Shown here one piece after another: positions 20,805 through 21,208 of a DNA stretch of 21,208 nucleotides. Numbering within the stretch: position 1 is the first letter of the stretch; every line of letters begins with the position of its first letter. Source of the DNA: a virus; the IMG/VR virus record IMGVR_UViG_3300025645_007006, positions 1 through 21,208 of that record, one strand, 5' to 3'. The translations under genes were made by a program, and so were the position numbers. The notes beneath the pieces were generated by a model, which saw only the letters and a list, made by a program, of their open reading frames with translations, ran no database searches and was not told the DNA's origin.

Positions 20805-21208
20805 ATGAATAACATCTTTGATTGGTTAAAAGCAATTAATAACACCAAACCCCCAGTCGAATCTTTTACAGACAAAGATTGGGAGGTTTGGAATAGTTAC
20901 ATGATACACAGATTTATATCAATGAATCCTGATTATATAGAAATTGTAAATTATGTTCAAGATCTACCTCCACAAGAAAAAAGGATGATATATTCTATAT
21001 ATAAAGAATTCATTCCTAAAAACCATAAGTGGAGTAAATATATTAAATCTAAGGTAAAACAACCTAACACTGATTTAGTTAACCATATCAAAGAAAACTT
21101 CCAATGTTCAAGTAAAGAAGCAAGAGAATATATAACTTTGTTGGATACCCCACAAATTAGTCGTATATTATCGAATAGAGGATTAAATACAAAAGAAATA
21201 AAACCATT
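20805..21208 (+). CDS. 62: Clamp loader small subunit (gp62-like), 3'-truncated by window edge
   Basis: It begins at ATG 20805 directly after the preceding TAG. 134 complete residues are visible and the frame is open at the window end. NNIFDWLKAIN, then YMIHRFISMNPDYIEIVNYVQ, PPQEKRMIYSIYKEFIPKN and a later KSKVKQ stretch resemble the divergent gp62 proteins of marine T4-like phages. Sequence similarity to T4 gp62 (187 aa) is low, so position after gene 44 carries weight. It would form the clamp loader with gp44. Confidence 0.72.
   Translation, partial: MNNIFDWLKAINNTKPPVESFTDKDWEVWNSYMIHRFISMNPDYIEIVNYVQDLPPQEKRMIYSIYKEFIPKNHKWSKYIKSKVKQPNTDLVNHIKENFQCSSKEAREYITLLDTPQISRILSNRGLNTKEIKP
21141..21173 (+). 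promoter_or_regulatory. Phage promoter P10 inside gene 62 (TTGG-N19-TATATTATCG)
   Basis: TTGGATACCC at 21141-21150 and TCG-TATATTATCG (box at 21164-21173) have exact 23-nt spacing. Seven bases of its upstream part (GGATACCC) match promoter P3. It lies near the visible end of gene 62 and would serve a gene beyond the window. Confidence 0.6.

Noticed and set aside
1-21208. CRISPR array, insertion sequence or integrase/attachment site
   Set aside because: No regularly spaced direct repeats, transposase motifs or integrase motifs were seen; the window reads as a lytic phage genome.

Overview
This window looks like part of the genome of a T4-like (tevenvirus-grade) myovirus that infects a Bacteroidetes or Flavobacterium-type host, probably marine. 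The T4-like assignment rests on a recognisable replisome: a B-family DNA polymerase (gp43, in two pieces), sliding clamp (gp45), clamp-loader ATPase (gp44) and the start of clamp-loader gp62. The host guess rests on four things. Base composition is low in GC. Starts lack Shine-Dalgarno sequences and often carry an AAATT-ATG context. A recurrent promoter fits the Bacteroidetes -33 TTG / -7 TANNTTTG architecture. Several small proteins (an Hc1-like histone, a DUF4494-like and a DUF6165-like protein) belong to families I know from Bacteroidetes or their phages. Every gene called is on the + strand, tightly packed, with many ATGA, TAATG and TAGTG overlaps.

Layout. 1-2.3 kb: the tail of an upstream gene, a four-helix membrane/coiled-coil protein with an EF-hand-like loop, and small membrane or basic proteins. 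2.3-10.6 kb: an accessory and nucleotide-metabolism region holding a complete preQ0 (7-deazaguanine) pathway, FolE, QueD, QueE and QueC, plus a DpdA-like DNA transglycosylase. These are interleaved with a metallophosphoesterase, thioredoxin, family-17-like glycosyltransferase, purine phosphoribosyltransferase and MazG-like pyrophosphohydrolase. An RNA island at 6.13-6.49 kb contains a tRNA-Gln(UUG), a predicted pseudoknotted RNA upstream and a long hairpin downstream. 11.4-16.2 kb: polymerase N-terminal half, a GC-rich repeat, two small ORFs, polymerase C-terminal half, clamp and a 2OG-Fe(II) oxygenase-like protein. 16.3-19.3 kb: a chaperone block (Hsp20, GroES, GroEL) and a histone-like protein. 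19.4-21.2 kb: clamp loader genes.

How the parts may work together. FolE, QueD, QueE and QueC would make a 7-deazaguanine from GTP, and DpdA would exchange it for guanine in phage DNA, a known anti-restriction strategy. The most unusual detail is that QueC has lost all four zinc-binding cysteines of its C-terminal motif, so its end product may differ from preQ0. The polymerase is split cleanly just before the catalytic YVDTDS motif by about 0.72 kb of unrelated sequence.

Transcription appears to be organised by a 33-nt promoter unit, TTGG-N19-TATATTTACG and variants, usually with TCG directly before the -7 box. I find about nine to ten candidates. Two place the start codon only 2-3 nt after the box, which suggests leaderless transcripts. 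All function calls come from motif recognition by eye; no database search was run.
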